Program-made: the position numbers and the translations under genes
Origin: an uncultured Mitsuokella sp.
Lineage (GTDB): Bacteria > Bacillota > Negativicutes > Selenomonadales > Selenomonadaceae
Direction: 5' to 3'
DNA: 64,000 nt
NCBI GenBank assembly: GCA_945873115.1
Contig: CAMCBT010000001.1
Coordinates: 62,001 to 126,000, forward strand
Shown: in pieces, positions 8,462 to 17,476 of the stretch
How the letters are laid out: each line of letters starts with the position of its first letter
How positions within the stretch are numbered: the first letter of the stretch is position 1
Notes under the pieces: generated by a model
What the model was told of the DNA's origin: nothing
Database searches by the model: none
What the model saw: the letters and a program-made list of their open reading frames with translations, nothing else

Positions 8462-10302
8462 TGGAGGGGTTTCTTCCCATCACGAAGGCAGATATGGAGG
8501 AACGAGGCTGGGAGGCACTTGATTTCATCTTCATTTCCGGAGATGCCTATGTGGACCATCCTGGCTTTGCGCCAGCGATTATTTGCCGGCTTCTGGAAGC
8601 CCATGGCTATCGGGTTGGGATAATCCCACAGCCCAATTGGAAACAGGATCGGGATTTTATGCGTCTGGGGAAGCCGCGTCTTGCTTTTCTTGTATCAGCG
8701 GGGAATATGGACTCGATGTTATCGAAGTTCACCGTGGCAAGGAAAGAGCGCCAGGAGGATTTTTATTCCCCTGGTGGAAGGCTTGGACTTCGCCCGGAGC
8801 GGGCCACAATTGTATATGCCAATCGACTGCGCAAGCTATATCCCGATGTGCCACTCATTATAGGCGGGGTGGAGGCAAGCCTCAGGCGCTTTGCCCATTA
8901 CGATTATTGGACGGATGCTGTCCGCCGCTCCATTCTCGTGGATTCCTTGGCGGATTTGCTCATTTATGGCATGGGGGAGCGGGCGATGCTTTCTATTGCG
9001 GCGGATTTGCACAGTGGCGTTGCCATCCAGGATATCCAGGATGTTCCCGGCACCTGCTACCGCGTTCCCTCCAAGGATTATGCCTGGGATTACAAGGAGT
9101 TGCCAAGCTTTTCCTCTATACAGGGCAGCAAGGAGGCTTTTTCTGAGGCCTTCCGAATGGAATATTTGGAGCAGGATCCTATTCGTGGGGCCCGCCTTCT
9201 GCAGCAGAATGACGAGTGGTGTGTTGTGCAAAATCCTCCAGCGCAGCCCCTGACGGAAGGGGAAATGGATGAGATTTACGATCTGCCCTATAAAAGAATC
9301 TATCATCCCATATACGAATCCATGGGGGGCGTTCCTGCCATACGCGAGGTGCGCTTTAGCCTCGTGAGCCAGCGCGGCTGCTTTGGAGGTTGCAATTTCT
9401 GTGCCATCATTTCCCATGAAGGCAGAATCATACAGCGGCGTAGCCATGGGTCTATTCTCCGGGAAGCAGAGCTTTTGACGAAGCTTCCTGATTTCAAGGG
9501 GTATATTCACGATGTGGGGGGGCCAACGGCGAATTTTCGGAGGACCTCCTGTGATATGCAGCTCAAACATGGTGCTTGCAGAGGGAAGCCCTGTCTTTCC
9601 CCCACCCCCTGCAAGAACCTCATTGCGGATCATAGGGACTATATCGAACTGCTGCATAAGCTTCGTGCATTGCCCAGGGTCAAGAAGGTCTTTATCCGGT
9701 CGGGGATTCGTTTTGACTATCTCCTGCTGGCAAAGGACTCCTTCCTTGAGGAGCTCTGTGCGCATCACGTCAGTGGGCAGCTTAAGATTGCCCCGGAGCA
9801 TATTTCAGAGCGAGTGACGCGGCTGATGGGAAAGTCCGGCCGAGGAGCGTATTTTTCCTTTGTTCGCCGCTTTGAGCGAATCAACAAGCGCCTGGGGAAG
9901 AAGCAGTACCTTGTCCCATACTTTATGTCAAGCCATCCGGGCTCTACGCTGGAGGATGCCATAGAGCTCGCCTTGTTTCTAAAGAAAATGGGGTATCGTC
10001 CCCAGCAGGTTCAGGACTTTATCCCGACACCGGGGACACTTTCCACCTGCATGTATTACACGGGCAAGCATCCCCTTACAGGAGAGCTTGTTTATGTGGC
10101 TAGGACATCAAAAGAAAAGATGCTTCAGAGGTCGTTGTTGCAATTCTGGAAACCGGAAAACCATGTGCATGTCCGGGAGGCCCTGCGACAGGCAGGAAGA
10201 GAGGACTTGATTGGGTATGGAGAAAATACTCTTGTACCGCCTGAGAAATCACTTCATAAACAGAGAAGGCATGGATTGCACAAAGAAAGGAAAAAGAAAT
10301 GA
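8461..10302 (+). CDS. ygiQ: YgiQ family radical SAM protein
   Basis: A 613-residue radical SAM protein of the YgiQ/UPF0313 family, function not established. An N-terminal nucleotide/B12-like region (FISGDAYVDHPGFAPAII) precedes the radical SAM core with C307, C311 and C314 in GCFGGCNFCAI. The family features HDVGGPTANFRR, the extra Cys-rich segment CKNLIADHRDY and the C-terminal QVQDFIPTPGTLSTCMYYTG are present. ATG 8461 (spacing 9 from AAGGA) was preferred to GTG 8458. It overlaps nrdR by 4 nt (ATGA). Confidence 0.92.
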   Translation: MEGFLPITKADMEERGWEALDFIFISGDAYVDHPGFAPAIICRLLEAHGYRVGIIPQPNWKQDRDFMRLGKPRLAFLVSAGNMDSMLSKFTVARKERQEDFYSPGGRLGLRPERATIVYANRLRKLYPDVPLIIGGVEASLRRFAHYDYWTDAVRRSILVDSLADLLIYGMGERAMLSIAADLHSGVAIQDIQDVPGTCYRVPSKDYAWDYKELPSFSSIQGSKEAFSEAFRMEYLEQDPIRGARLLQQNDEWCVVQNPPAQPLTEGEMDEIYDLPYKRIYHPIYESMGGVPAIREVRFSLVSQRGCFGGCNFCAIISHEGRIIQRRSHGSILREAELLTKLPDFKGYIHDVGGPTANFRRTSCDMQLKHGACRGKPCLSPTPCKNLIADHRDYIELLHKLRALPRVKKVFIRSGIRFDYLLLAKDSFLEELCAHHVSGQLKIAPEHISERVTRLMGKSGRGAYFSFVRRFERINKRLGKKQYLVPYFMSSHPGSTLEDAIELALFLKKMGYRPQQVQDFIPTPGTLSTCMYYTGKHPLTGELVYVARTSKEKMLQRSLLQFWKPENHVHVREALRQAGREDLIGYGENTLVPPEKSLHKQRRHGLHKERKKK

Positions 10303-10772
10303 AGTGCCCGTATTGTAAAAAGGGAGATAGCCGCGTCATTGATTCCCGGGCAGCAGAAGAGGGGACGACAATACGTCGCCGCCGGGAATGCATGGGCTGT
10401 GGCAAGCGCTTCACCACCTATGAGGTTGTCGAGAAGGTTCCCTTGATGGTGGTGAAAAGTGATGGGCGTCGGGAGGTCTTTTCCCGAGACAAGATTCTCC
10501 GGGGCGTGATTCGTTCCTGTGAGAAGCGCGATCTTTCTATGGAAAGCATCGTGGCACTGGTGAATGATATCGAGCGGGATATCCGCAATACTATGGACAG
10601 GGAAGTGCCTTCCCAGGAAATTGGTCGTTTCGTCATGGAACGCTTGAAGAACTTTGACGATGTGGCCTATATCCGCTTTGCTTCCGTTTACCGGAAGTTT
10701 GCAGATGTCTCAAGCTTCCTGGAGGAGCTGAAGGAACTGGAGTCGAGCAAAAAGACAGAGCGCAAGGCATAA
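10299..10772 (+). CDS. nrdR: NrdR, zinc-ribbon/ATP-cone repressor of ribonucleotide reductase genes
   Basis: 157 residues. The N-terminal zinc ribbon uses MKCPYCKKGDSRVIDSR and ECMGCGKRFTTYE (two Cys pairs) to bind NrdR boxes. The ATP-cone (residues ~49-139, MVVKSDGRREVFSRDKILRG) senses dATP/ATP. Length and domain order are normal. No nrd structural gene is in the window, so it acts in trans. It is translationally coupled to ygiQ. Confidence 0.97.
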   Translation: MKCPYCKKGDSRVIDSRAAEEGTTIRRRRECMGCGKRFTTYEVVEKVPLMVVKSDGRREVFSRDKILRGVIRSCEKRDLSMESIVALVNDIERDIRNTMDREVPSQEIGRFVMERLKNFDDVAYIRFASVYRKFADVSSFLEELKELESSKKTERKA

Positions 10773-10789
10773 AGCGCGGGAGGAATTTC

Positions 10790-12514
10790 TTGGACTGGGC
10801 GTTGAAAAGAAAAATGAAGGAGAGACGTGATAAGGAGCGTGGCTTCTTCAGCTTTCCTGCGGGAACGCGAATGCGGGTGGCACTTGCTTATCCCAATTCC
10901 TACTTTGTGGGTATGTCAAACCTTGGACTGCACATCATCTATGAGCTCTTGAATAAGCGGGATGATGTGGCCTGTGAGCGGTTCTTTCTTCCGGATCGAA
11001 AGGACATTTCCCGTCATGAGAGCACAAAGACACCCCTCATGAGTGTGGAGTCCCAGACGCCGCTTTGCGAGTTTGAGGTCATCGCCTTTGCCATATCCTT
11101 TGAGATGGACTATTTCAACGTGCTGAAAATCCTGGAGCTGGGCCGTGTTCCATGGAGGGCGGAGGAACGGCAGAAGACGGGGCCTGTCCTCGTTGCGGGC
11201 GGTCCGTGTCCCACGTTCAACCCGGAGCCGCTCTCTTCCATATTCGATGCCTTCGTGATTGGCGAAGGTGAGGCCATTGTGCCTCAGCTGATGGATATCA
11301 TAGGAAAGTCACGTTTGGAATGCTGGCCGCGCCAGGAGCTCATGGAAGCCTTGGCACAAGTGCCAGGCGTATACGTGCCACAGCTGTATCAGCATACATA
11401 CAATCCAGAAGGGCGGCTCGTCTCCATCGCTCCACTGGGAAATGCTCCCGCCCGTATTTCACGCCAATGGGTGAAAAATCTCGATGAATATCCTGCCCAT
11501 ACGGTTGTCCTTACAGACGATACGGAATTTAACTTCTACCTCATAGAGACGGCACGGGGATGCGGGCGCCAGTGTCGGTTTTGCATGGCAGGCTACTGCT
11601 TTCGGCGGCCTCGAAATCGTTCCCTGGCTGTCATTGAGCAAGAGGTGAGGGAGGCACTTCCCTACCAGAAAAAAATCGGTCTCATGGGGGCGGCGATTTC
11701 TGACTATCCTGAAATTGATGAGCTCTGCAAAAAAATCCTAGGGACGGGGCTCTCCATGTCCGTGGCCTCCTTTCGGGCAGATTCTGTCACAGAGGAGCTT
11801 GTGAAGTCCCTGGCAGAAAGCGGCCTTAAAACGATAACCATTGCGCCAGAAGCAGGGAGCACGCGAATGCGCACCATCATCAACAAGGGGATTGAGGAAC
11901 ATCATGTATTCGAGACCATGCATCTTGGAATACGTGCTGGCATACGAAACTTCAAGCTCTATATCATGATAGGCCTTCCGCGGGAGGAGGAAGAGGATAT
12001 TGATGCTATCATCGATATGGCGAAGCGACTTGAAGCAGATATGCTTGCTATGGGGTGTCGGGGGACACTTACCCTCAGCATCAATCCCTTTGTCCCAAAG
12101 CCTTTCACGCCCTTCCAATGGGAGTCCATGGCGCAGAAGAAATATCTCGAGACAGCCATTGGACGCATCAAAAAAGCCTTAGGCAAGCATAGGCGCATCC
12201 TTGTCCATATGGAGTCCATCAAGGAGGCAAATATCCAGGCAATCCTTGCGAGGGGAGATAGGCACATAGGAGAGGCTCTCATACGTGCAGCACACCAGGG
12301 CGGAAGCAAGATGTTTCGCCGTGCCATGAAGGAGTGCGCTCTCTCGGAGGAAGAGTACCTCTATCACGAGCGTGAGGAGACGGAGTGCCTTCCCTGGTCA
12401 ATTTTGGATCAAGGGGTGTCCACCTCCTTTTTATCGCAGGAACGGGAAAAGGCCTTTCAGCTGGAAAAGACCGTGGCTTGCTTTGAGGGGTGTCATCGCT
12501 GTGGCGTATGTTGA
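10790..12514 (+). CDS. B12-binding-domain radical SAM protein (TIGR03960-like)
   Basis: 574 residues from TTG 10790, preceded by GGGAGGA. The N-terminal third resembles a cobalamin-binding fold (VALAYPNSYFVGMSNLGLHI, VLVAGGPCPTFNPEP, VIGEGEAI). The radical SAM cysteines are C258, C262 and C265 in ARGCGRQCRFC, followed by ISDYPEIDEL and ITIAPEAGSTRMR. C-terminal cysteines end the chain (CFEGCHRCGVC). In many Firmicutes a related gene lies beside a DUF2344 gene and RNase G; neither is here. Substrate unknown. I assign the superfamily with confidence and the subfamily tentatively. Confidence 0.82.
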   Translation: MDWALKRKMKERRDKERGFFSFPAGTRMRVALAYPNSYFVGMSNLGLHIIYELLNKRDDVACERFFLPDRKDISRHESTKTPLMSVESQTPLCEFEVIAFAISFEMDYFNVLKILELGRVPWRAEERQKTGPVLVAGGPCPTFNPEPLSSIFDAFVIGEGEAIVPQLMDIIGKSRLECWPRQELMEALAQVPGVYVPQLYQHTYNPEGRLVSIAPLGNAPARISRQWVKNLDEYPAHTVVLTDDTEFNFYLIETARGCGRQCRFCMAGYCFRRPRNRSLAVIEQEVREALPYQKKIGLMGAAISDYPEIDELCKKILGTGLSMSVASFRADSVTEELVKSLAESGLKTITIAPEAGSTRMRTIINKGIEEHHVFETMHLGIRAGIRNFKLYIMIGLPREEEEDIDAIIDMAKRLEADMLAMGCRGTLTLSINPFVPKPFTPFQWESMAQKKYLETAIGRIKKALGKHRRILVHMESIKEANIQAILARGDRHIGEALIRAAHQGGSKMFRRAMKECALSEEEYLYHEREETECLPWSILDQGVSTSFLSQEREKAFQLEKTVACFEGCHRCGVC

Positions 12515-12579
12515 GCCCTGGGATAAGGCACGTTAAAGGATGGGCTTTCACGTTATATGTTGGAGAAGAGGGAATCTGT

Positions 12580-13401
12580 ATGAGCTATATTGTTGAGCAC
12601 ATGTCGAATAATGTGTGGCGTGGCAAGTTTTCCGAGCTTCCGGAGGAGGAGGTTATCCATGGCTTTTCCTGCAGGCTGGGAGGTGTCAGCAGGGAGCCCT
12701 ATGCATCTCTTGATATGGGGCTTCACGTTGGGGATTTTCCAGAGGATGTCCTGGAAAATCGCAAGCTTTTTCTCTCCTATCTCCATGTCAATAGTGAACG
12801 CCTCATTGCGGCAGAGCAGATTCATGGCAATCGAGTAGCTCGCGTTGGAGAGAAAGAGCTTGGTGCTGGGGCGCTGGACTACGAAAGTGCCTGTAAGGGA
12901 ACAGATGCGCTTATCACCAATATTCCTGGTGCGGCCCTGTTTATGTGCTTTGCTGACTGCGTTCCCCTTCTCTTTTACGACAAGGAGAAGCACGCTATCG
13001 GGCTCGCCCATGCCGGCTGGAAGGGGACAGTTGCCTCCATAGCCAAGGAGACCGTGCGGGCGATGGAAGAGGAGTTTCAGACGGATCCTTCGGAGCTTCT
13101 TGTGGGCATCGGCCCATCCATTGGCCCCTGTTGCTTCTCTGTGGGGGAAGATGTGGCGGATGCATTTCAATCCTATTATGGGACGGAATCCGATCGAATC
13201 CTCCAGGATAAGGAGGGAAAAACGCATATCGATTTATGGGAGGCGAATCGCCTTCAGCTGGAGCAGGCAGGTGTTTTGCCCCAAAATATCATTTCCGCGG
13301 ATACCTGTACCTCCTGCCAGCATGCCTGGTATTACTCCTACCGTGCAGATGGCGGGAAGACCGGTCGCATGGGGGCGGTCATTGTTCTTCAAAAATATTG
13401 A
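12580..13401 (+). CDS. pgeF: Laccase-domain multicopper-like protein (PgeF/YlmD, peptidoglycan editing factor / purine nucleoside phosphorylase)
   Basis: 273 residues from ATG 12580, with AGAGGG upstream. It has the metal-site motifs of the YfiH/YlmD family: FSCRLGGVS at the N-terminus, AEQIHGN, CFADCVPLLFYD, the Cys/His-containing GLAHAGWKGT and GPSIGPCCF. Members have been described both as purine nucleoside phosphorylases and as peptidoglycan editing factors in E. coli; the in vivo role here is not certain. It opens the ylmD-yggS-sepF division cluster typical of Firmicutes. Confidence 0.9.
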   Translation: MSYIVEHMSNNVWRGKFSELPEEEVIHGFSCRLGGVSREPYASLDMGLHVGDFPEDVLENRKLFLSYLHVNSERLIAAEQIHGNRVARVGEKELGAGALDYESACKGTDALITNIPGAALFMCFADCVPLLFYDKEKHAIGLAHAGWKGTVASIAKETVRAMEEEFQTDPSELLVGIGPSIGPCCFSVGEDVADAFQSYYGTESDRILQDKEGKTHIDLWEANRLQLEQAGVLPQNIISADTCTSCQHAWYYSYRADGGKTGRMGAVIVLQKY

Positions 13402-13415
13402 AAGCAGGTGCGGAA

Positions 13416-14111
13416 ATGATTGCGGAAAATTTTCATAAGGTGGAAGAAGAAATCGAAGCAGCGAAGGGACGTCGCCGGCCTGGCATCGGGGACAAGGGTG
13501 TCCTCCTTGTGGCTGTGACGAAAAATCATGACATCGAAGCCATGCGGGCGGCGATAGATGCAGGCGCCACCACGGTGGGAGAAAACAGGATTCAGGAGGC
13601 TGTCTCAAAATATGAAGCATTGGATCGGACTGTCTCTTGGCACCTCATCGGCCATCTGCAGACGAATAAGGCAAAGCAGGCTGTTCGCTACTTTGATCTC
13701 ATCCATTCAGTCGATTCCGAGCATCTGGCAAAGGCACTCGACCAGGCAGCAGGCAAGATAGGCAAAATCCAGGATATCCTCATCCAGGTGAATCTCGCGA
13801 AGGAAGCATCAAAATCCGGGGTATATCGGGAGAATCTGCTGGCGCTTCTCGATACAATCGATAAAAAAATGGCAAATCTGCATATTTTAGGGCTTATGTG
13901 CATCGCTCCAAACTATGAGGATGTAAATGATTGCCGACCGCTCTTTCGTGAAATGTATGAAATATTTTCGAAAGTAAAGGAAATTTCCTATAAAACAGCG
14001 AATATAAAGTATTTATCGATGGGTATGAGTCACGATTATAAAATCGCTGTGGAGGAAGGGGCGAACATCGTTCGCGTCGGAACCGCTATTTTTGGAGCGC
14101 GTCAATATTAG
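13416..14111 (+). CDS. yggS: YggS/YlmE family PLP-binding homeostasis protein
   Basis: A 231-residue alanine-racemase-fold protein that carries PLP but has no known catalysis; it keeps PLP and amino-acid pools balanced. The PLP lysine is in LLVAVTKNHDIEAMR near residue 32. VGENRIQEA, SWHLIGHLQTNKAKQ and LSMGMSHDYKIAVEEGANIVRVGT are family signatures. ATG 13416 follows AGGTG at 13406-13410. The position between pgeF and sepF matches Firmicute ylmD-ylmE-ylmF order. Confidence 0.94.
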   Translation: MIAENFHKVEEEIEAAKGRRRPGIGDKGVLLVAVTKNHDIEAMRAAIDAGATTVGENRIQEAVSKYEALDRTVSWHLIGHLQTNKAKQAVRYFDLIHSVDSEHLAKALDQAAGKIGKIQDILIQVNLAKEASKSGVYRENLLALLDTIDKKMANLHILGLMCIAPNYEDVNDCRPLFREMYEIFSKVKEISYKTANIKYLSMGMSHDYKIAVEEGANIVRVGTAIFGARQY

Positions 14112-14122
14112 GAGGCTTCCCT

Positions 14123-14626
14123 ATGGGTTTTTTTGATAAGATGTGCGGCAAAATTGGATTGACAGATCCTGAGGAAGAAAAGCTGGATCAGGCGGAAGCT
14201 GCACTGTTGGCGCAGGAAAAAGCGGAGAAAGAGGAAGCGGAGCGTGTGTCTATGAATTATGGAAAAAATGATGACGGACGGGACAATGTGGTAAGTTTCC
14301 ATGCATCAACAGTATCATCCAAGGATAATGTCATATCCGCCCGTATCAAGGTCATCGTCATCGAGCCCAAATCCTTTGATGATGCACAGCAGGTTGCCAA
14401 CAATCTTCGGGAGAAAAAGCCTGTCGTCATCAACTTTGAGAAAACGGCTGAAAAGAATATCAAGCAACGCATCATTGATTTCATTGGCGGAACGATTTAT
14501 GCGATTGACGGTGAGATTCGAAAAGTCGGCAATGATGTGTTTCTCTGTACGCCAAATAATGTGAATGTGGCTGTCTCCGATGACAATCATAAATCCTCAG
14601 CGGAAATGCCTTGGCTGAGAAAGTAA
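14123..14626 (+). CDS. sepF: SepF cell division protein
   Basis: 167 residues. A short N-terminal amphipathic membrane-binding segment (MGFFDKMCGKIGL), an acidic/charged linker, and the C-terminal SepF domain (residues ~75-155, IKVIVIEPKSFDDAQQVANN, then INFEKT and IDFIGGTIYAIDG). SepF tethers FtsZ to the membrane and organises the ring. AGGAGG precedes the ATG by 7 nt. Confidence 0.95.
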   Translation: MGFFDKMCGKIGLTDPEEEKLDQAEAALLAQEKAEKEEAERVSMNYGKNDDGRDNVVSFHASTVSSKDNVISARIKVIVIEPKSFDDAQQVANNLREKKPVVINFEKTAEKNIKQRIIDFIGGTIYAIDGEIRKVGNDVFLCTPNNVNVAVSDDNHKSSAEMPWLRK

Positions 14627-14635
14627 GGGAGCTGT

Positions 14636-15445
14636 ATGACAAAGGACAAGGTGCTAGGAATTCTTGGCGGGGGGCAGATGGCGGAGGCCATCGTAAAAGG
14701 GCTATGTGCAAACAAGGTGCTGCCCTCCGGCAATATCATTGTTTCGGATCATAAGGAAAAGCGAGCCGAAGAGCTCCAGGATCGATATGGCATTCGGGGG
14801 ACAACGGATACGTTATGGATGCTTCAGAATATAAGCACTCTGATTCTCGCTGTAAAGCCACAGGCTTTGAAGGAGGCCCTCGAAGAAATATCAAGGGGGC
14901 TCCCCTCGGATATTCCCTTGCTTTCTATCGTAGCAGGTGTTTCTCTCGCACAACTTGAAGAGAGCATTCCCAACCCGGTTGTGCGCATCATGCCCAATAC
15001 ACCTCTTTCCGTGGGAGAAGGGATGTCGGTGTTTTCTCTAGGGCACAGCACTTCTGAGAAGGAAGCTGAGCTTGCGAGATTGTTCTTTGGTGCCTCAGGG
15101 AAGGTGCTTTGCCTGCCTGAGAGCAGTATGGATGCGGTGACAGGGCTATCGGGCAGCGGGCCCGCCTTTGTGCTTCTTATGCTGGAGGCCATGGCAGATG
15201 GGGGCGTTGCGGCCGGGCTGAAGAAAAAGGACGCTCTTGCCTTAGCTACGCAGACAATTCTTGGAACTGCCAAAATGGTCTTTGAGACCCAGGAACACCC
15301 GTCACTTCTCCGGGATGCAGTGACAAGCCCTGCAGGGACGACAATTGAGGGACTCCGTGTAATGGAAGAACGAGGAGTGCGAGGCGCCCTGCTCGACGCA
15401 GTTTTTGCTGCAGCAAATCGTTCGAAGGAGATTGGAAAAGCCTAG
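14636..15445 (+). CDS. proC: Pyrroline-5-carboxylate reductase
   Basis: A 269-residue NAD(P)H-dependent enzyme for the last step of proline synthesis. The Rossmann motif GILGGGQMAEAI is at the N-terminus. VKPQALKEAL and RIMPNTPLSVGEGM follow, and the C-terminal signature GLSGSGPAFVLLMLEAMADG leads to DAVTSPAGTTIEGL. It lies between sepF and ylmH; no yggT/ylmG gene is found in this interval. Confidence 0.96.
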   Translation: MTKDKVLGILGGGQMAEAIVKGLCANKVLPSGNIIVSDHKEKRAEELQDRYGIRGTTDTLWMLQNISTLILAVKPQALKEALEEISRGLPSDIPLLSIVAGVSLAQLEESIPNPVVRIMPNTPLSVGEGMSVFSLGHSTSEKEAELARLFFGASGKVLCLPESSMDAVTGLSGSGPAFVLLMLEAMADGGVAAGLKKKDALALATQTILGTAKMVFETQEHPSLLRDAVTSPAGTTIEGLRVMEERGVRGALLDAVFAAANRSKEIGKA

Positions 15446-15475
15446 ACCAGGAATTTGAAAGAGAATATGTAAGCT

Positions 15476-16270
15476 ATGGTGAATGAACAACGAGAAAAGA
15501 TTCTTCGCTACTATCGAGGCACAGAAGGAGAGCCGGTCGTACAAAAGCTGGTGAATCTGACCGATGCACTGGCAAAGACGCATAAATATCGTCTGAGCGG
15601 CTTCCTAGATCCCTATGGCCAAGAAATAGCCGAAATGGTCCTGGCAAATCTTGGCGGCTTTCATCTGTCCTTTGATGGGGGCTATCATGGTGCCGAGCGG
15701 GCTCGCGCGATGCTCACCGATGTTGACTTCAAGGGAACGCCCTCGGGCTTTGATATCTCCTGCGTCAGTGCGACTTGGGATGAACGTTTTGCTCATGTGA
15801 CACATCGTGATGTGCTCGGAGCTGTCTTGGGACTTGGCATAAGCCGGGAAGCAATAGGGGATCTTCTTTTGTCCCAGGGAAGCGTCCGGATTCTATGTAC
15901 GTCGGAAATGGAAGAGTTCCTCGTCAAAAATCTCGATAAGATTGGCGCAATTCCCGTAAAGGCAGAGGTGTATTCGCTGGCAGATATTGCTCCACGGGAG
16001 GAGCGCTGCAAGGAAATCCGAGCGACTGTGGCCTCTCTTCGTCTAGACTCCATAACGGCCTCGGGGTTTGGCATATCGCGCAGTCGTGCAGCAATGGACA
16101 TTGATGCGGACAAGCTCCGGCTAAACTGGCAGCCGGTAAAAGGGCCTTCCCAGGCCGTCAAGGAAGGCGATGTGCTTTCCATGCGGGAGCGGGGACGAAT
16201 TGTCATTGAGCGCATTGATGGGCAAACGAAAAAGGGACGCACGGTTGTAGTCCTTAAGCGTTATTTGTAA
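15476..16270 (+). CDS. ylmH: YlmH-type S4-domain RNA-binding protein
   Basis: 264 residues. An N-terminal region (AKTHKYRLSGFLDPYGQEIA), a central domain (THRDVLGAVLGLGISREAIGDLL) and a C-terminal S4 RNA-binding domain from about residue 180 (LRLDSITASGFGISRSRAAM, then GDVLSMRERGRIVIE). YlmH relatives act in division-site placement and, in B. subtilis, in rescue of stalled 50S subunits. Its place before divIVA is the Firmicute standard. The Shine-Dalgarno is weak. Confidence 0.92.
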   Translation: MVNEQREKILRYYRGTEGEPVVQKLVNLTDALAKTHKYRLSGFLDPYGQEIAEMVLANLGGFHLSFDGGYHGAERARAMLTDVDFKGTPSGFDISCVSATWDERFAHVTHRDVLGAVLGLGISREAIGDLLLSQGSVRILCTSEMEEFLVKNLDKIGAIPVKAEVYSLADIAPREERCKEIRATVASLRLDSITASGFGISRSRAAMDIDADKLRLNWQPVKGPSQAVKEGDVLSMRERGRIVIERIDGQTKKGRTVVVLKRYL

Positions 16271-16294
16271 AGTTCTGTTGGGAGGAATTACTCT

Positions 16295-16981
16295 ATGCTT
16301 ACACCGCTCGATATTCATAACAAGAGCTTCAAAAAAAGCTTTCGAGGGTATAATGAGGATGAAATTGATGATTTTCTCGATGATGTGGTAAACGATTATG
16401 AGCGCTTGTTTCGTGAGAACGATCAGCTCAAGGCAGACCTGGAGCGAGTGAAAAAGGATAATGAGCAATATCATGCGCTGGAAGAAAATCTGAAGCAGAC
16501 GCTCATTGTCGCACAGAAAACAGCAGAGGAAATCATGGCGGCTTCCCGGAAGAATGCAGAGGAACTGCGGGAAAACACGGCCAAGGAATGCCAGAATATG
16601 CGTCAGGAAGCGGAGCTTCGTGGGAAGCAGATGGTAGAGGAGGCACTCAAAAAGGTCAGCGGCATCGTTGCGGACTATGAGTGCCTTGTGGAGAATAGAA
16701 AGCAGTTCCTGCGCAAATCAAAGCTGACACTGGAGGCAGAGCTCGGCATTATCAGTGATGCGATTGCAGCCCTTCCGGACAGGGAGCAGGAAAAGACACA
16801 AAACGAACCGACCCTAGCCGCAAAAGAGGAATCGAAAAGAGTAGAGGCTGTGGCAGAAAAAGAAAGCGTACAGAAGCAGGAGGCGCCGATTCGTATGGAC
16901 TCCGAGGTGTCCCTTCCAGCGGATTCGTCTTCCTCGCAAGAGCCGGAGGTACAAATCGCATCTCCCGTGGCAAAGAGCTGA
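16295..16981 (+). CDS. divIVA: DivIVA-domain cell division/polarity protein
   Basis: 228 residues. The N-terminal lipid-binding segment (LTPLDIHNKSFKKSFRGYNE, DEIDDFLDDVVNDYERL) is followed by a long coiled coil (residues ~35-150) and an acidic Glu/Ser/Val-rich tail (residues ~165-228) that is probably disordered. DivIVA marks curved membranes and directs division proteins. GGGAGGA lies just upstream. The tail is longer than in short Bacillus forms. Confidence 0.94.
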   Translation: MLTPLDIHNKSFKKSFRGYNEDEIDDFLDDVVNDYERLFRENDQLKADLERVKKDNEQYHALEENLKQTLIVAQKTAEEIMAASRKNAEELRENTAKECQNMRQEAELRGKQMVEEALKKVSGIVADYECLVENRKQFLRKSKLTLEAELGIISDAIAALPDREQEKTQNEPTLAAKEESKRVEAVAEKESVQKQEAPIRMDSEVSLPADSSSSQEPEVQIASPVAKS

Positions 16982-16988
16982 TGCCCCC

Positions 16989-17429
16989 ATGCCATATGTT
17001 TTGTTTTGCGTCATCGTCCTGCTTGACCAGCTGGTAAAATTCCTTGTTTCATCGAATATGCAGCTAGGAGAGAGCATACGGGTTCTCGGCTCTTTCTTTT
17101 GCCTCACTTATGTTTTGAATCCAGGTGCCGCGTTTGGCATTTTCGAAAATGCGCAGATCTTCTTCATTGGAGCAGGCCTCTGTATCCTGGTGGCCTTTGC
17201 AGCCTTTCATAAGGCTCTGCGCCGGGAGCCTGCTATATTCTACTATGGCTCGCTATCATTGGTGGCTGGCACGGTGGGGAATCTTATCGACCGTATTCAT
17301 ACAGGGCTTGTAATTGATTATTTTGATTTTCGCGTATGGCCTGTCTTCAATATTGCGGATGTGGCAATTGTTACAGGGGTAATCCTTATGATTTGCTCGA
17401 TGCTCAGGAATCCGCAGGAGGAAGCATAG
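16989..17429 (+). CDS. lspA: Lipoprotein signal peptidase (signal peptidase II)
   Basis: A 146-residue membrane aspartyl protease that cleaves prolipoprotein signal peptides. Four membrane segments are apparent. The catalytic aspartates lie in GNLIDRIHTG and VFNIADVAIV, and FCLTYVLNPGAAFGIF is the usual central motif. It lies directly before rluD, as in B. subtilis. ileS, often present here in other Firmicutes, is absent. Confidence 0.96.
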   Translation: MPYVLFCVIVLLDQLVKFLVSSNMQLGESIRVLGSFFCLTYVLNPGAAFGIFENAQIFFIGAGLCILVAFAAFHKALRREPAIFYYGSLSLVAGTVGNLIDRIHTGLVIDYFDFRVWPVFNIADVAIVTGVILMICSMLRNPQEEA

Positions 17430-17476
17430 GTTTCGCGAAGAAGCAGGTCTTCCTATTGGGTAGAAAGGAAAAGGAA

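Noticed and set aside
8836-9801. Minus-strand open frame of 321 codons within ygiQ
   Set aside because: Antisense shadow of a clearly conserved radical SAM protein; no family features.
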